A stretch of DNA of 11,857 nucleotides from CBCPMX01 sp965120355. Its GTDB lineage: Bacteria > Bacillota > Clostridia > Oscillospirales > Oscillospiraceae. The position numbers and the translations under genes were made by a program. The DNA is taken from positions 1-11,857 of the forward strand of contig CBCPMX010000168.1 in NCBI GenBank assembly GCA_965120355.1, in the 5' to 3' direction. Position 1 is the first letter of the stretch. Each line of letters opens with the position of its first letter. The notes under the pieces were generated by a model. The model saw nothing but the letters and a program-made list of their open reading frames with translations. It was not told the origin of the DNA and searched no databases. Shown one piece after another: positions 11,358-11,857 of the stretch.

Positions 11358-11857
11358 ATGTGGAAACGATTCGCACTGATGCTGATACTGATGGCCGTCT
11401 TGAGCGCAGCAGTATTGGCAGCGGGTGAGGCAGTCGCAGACTCCATCACGCCGGATCCGCCGGCAGCGGTCAGCGCCAGCACACAAGAGGAGGAAGTCGC
11501 GCCGCAGGAGGTGGGCTTTACTGTCACTTATGTAGACAACACAGGTACGCTTGCCACAGAAGTGGTTCCGGAAGGGCAATGCCCCACCCAAGCGCCGGAG
11601 ACCACCAGCGACGGCCGGTCCATTTGGGGCTGGTTCTGCGACGGAACCCTGACGGATCTGGATGCTGCTGTGACGGCGGACCTGGTCTACACCGCGTGGG
11701 CAGCACCGCTGCTCAACACTGACGAGCATGTGGCCTTTGCCACCGGACGGACAACCGGCAGCTTTGCCCCCAACGCCTCCCTGACCCGTGCCGAAGCGGC
11801 CGTGATGCTCTTCCGCCTGCTGGAAACGCAGGAACCCGGTCCCCTGGAATGCAGCTA
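11358..11857 (+). CDS. Secreted InlB-repeat and SLH-domain surface protein (3' end cut off)
   Basis: The open frame begins with ATG at 11358, preceded by GGGGGTG about 9 bases away, and is still open at the window end, so only the first 166 residues are seen. Residues 1-27 form a Sec signal peptide: MWKR, a hydrophobic core, and a likely cut after AVA at 25-27. A low-complexity linker rich in Pro, Ala and Glu follows to about 50. Residues 52-114 fit an InlB B-repeat / Listeria-Bacteroides repeat (TVTYVDNTG, GWFCDG, ADLVYTAW). From about 118 an S-layer homology domain starts, with FATGRTTGSFAPNASLTRAEAAVMLFRLL (in part at 127-155) carrying the hallmark TRAE. SLH domains anchor proteins to pyruvylated secondary cell-wall polymers, so this is probably a wall-bound surface protein. 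Its function beyond anchoring lies outside the window. Confidence 0.9.
   Translation, partial: MWKRFALMLILMAVLSAAVLAAGEAVADSITPDPPAAVSASTQEEEVAPQEVGFTVTYVDNTGTLATEVVPEGQCPTQAPETTSDGRSIWGWFCDGTLTDLDAAVTADLVYTAWAAPLLNTDEHVAFATGRTTGSFAPNASLTRAEAAVMLFRLLETQEPGPLECS

Noticed and set aside
1..11857. CRISPR arrays, tRNA or rRNA genes, insertion sequences, phage genes
   Set aside because: No regular repeat-spacer pattern, cloverleaf, rRNA-like stretch, transposase motif or phage gene was seen on either strand.

Overview
The window looks like chromosomal DNA from an endospore-forming, fairly GC-rich Clostridia-type Firmicute. My best guess is an Oscillospiraceae-like gut anaerobe. The reasons are a spoVAC gene behind a sigma-G-type forespore promoter, an S-layer-homology (SLH) surface protein, strong GGAGG-type ribosome binding sites, and the gene content (ddl-murI-DUF1934, MarR plus a heterodimeric ABC exporter, rimM-trmD). 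The lineage is an inference from content and style. No rRNA, tRNA, CRISPR array, transposase or phage gene was found.

Left part (1-3360, minus strand): a small four-helix membrane protein (139-576), a DUF1934/YwiB-like beta-barrel protein (901-1332), glutamate racemase murI (1482-2297) and D-Ala-D-Ala ligase ddl (2299-3360). ddl and murI are one nucleotide apart and supply D-Glu and D-Ala-D-Ala for peptidoglycan. The end of the DUF1934 gene and the hairpin behind it are duplicated, at a constant offset of 850 bases, at the left edge of the window.

Middle part (3361-8840, plus strand): behind a perfect-consensus promoter lies a marR-type regulator followed by two overlapping ABC half-transporter genes. 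Together they encode an asymmetric exporter with one degenerate and one canonical ATP site. Just downstream is spoVAC with its own sigma-G-type promoter, closed by a strong intrinsic terminator.

Right part (8865-10831, minus strand): rimM, trmD and a sirtuin deacetylase overlap one another (11 and 14 nucleotides) and look translationally coupled, joining ribosome maturation and tRNA methylation to NAD-dependent protein deacylation. A 526-base gap (10832-11357) with divergent promoter candidates separates this operon from a secreted InlB-repeat plus SLH protein that runs off the right edge (11358-11857).

Most of the window is ordinary housekeeping. The parts worth a second look are the duplicated gene end and hairpin, the sigma-G promoter interleaved with an inverted repeat at the ABC-spoVAC junction, the large extracellular insertion in the degenerate ABC subunit, the sirtuin coupled to trmD, and several hairpin-rich intergenic blocks. 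I did not find a convincing, wholly new multi-gene system.
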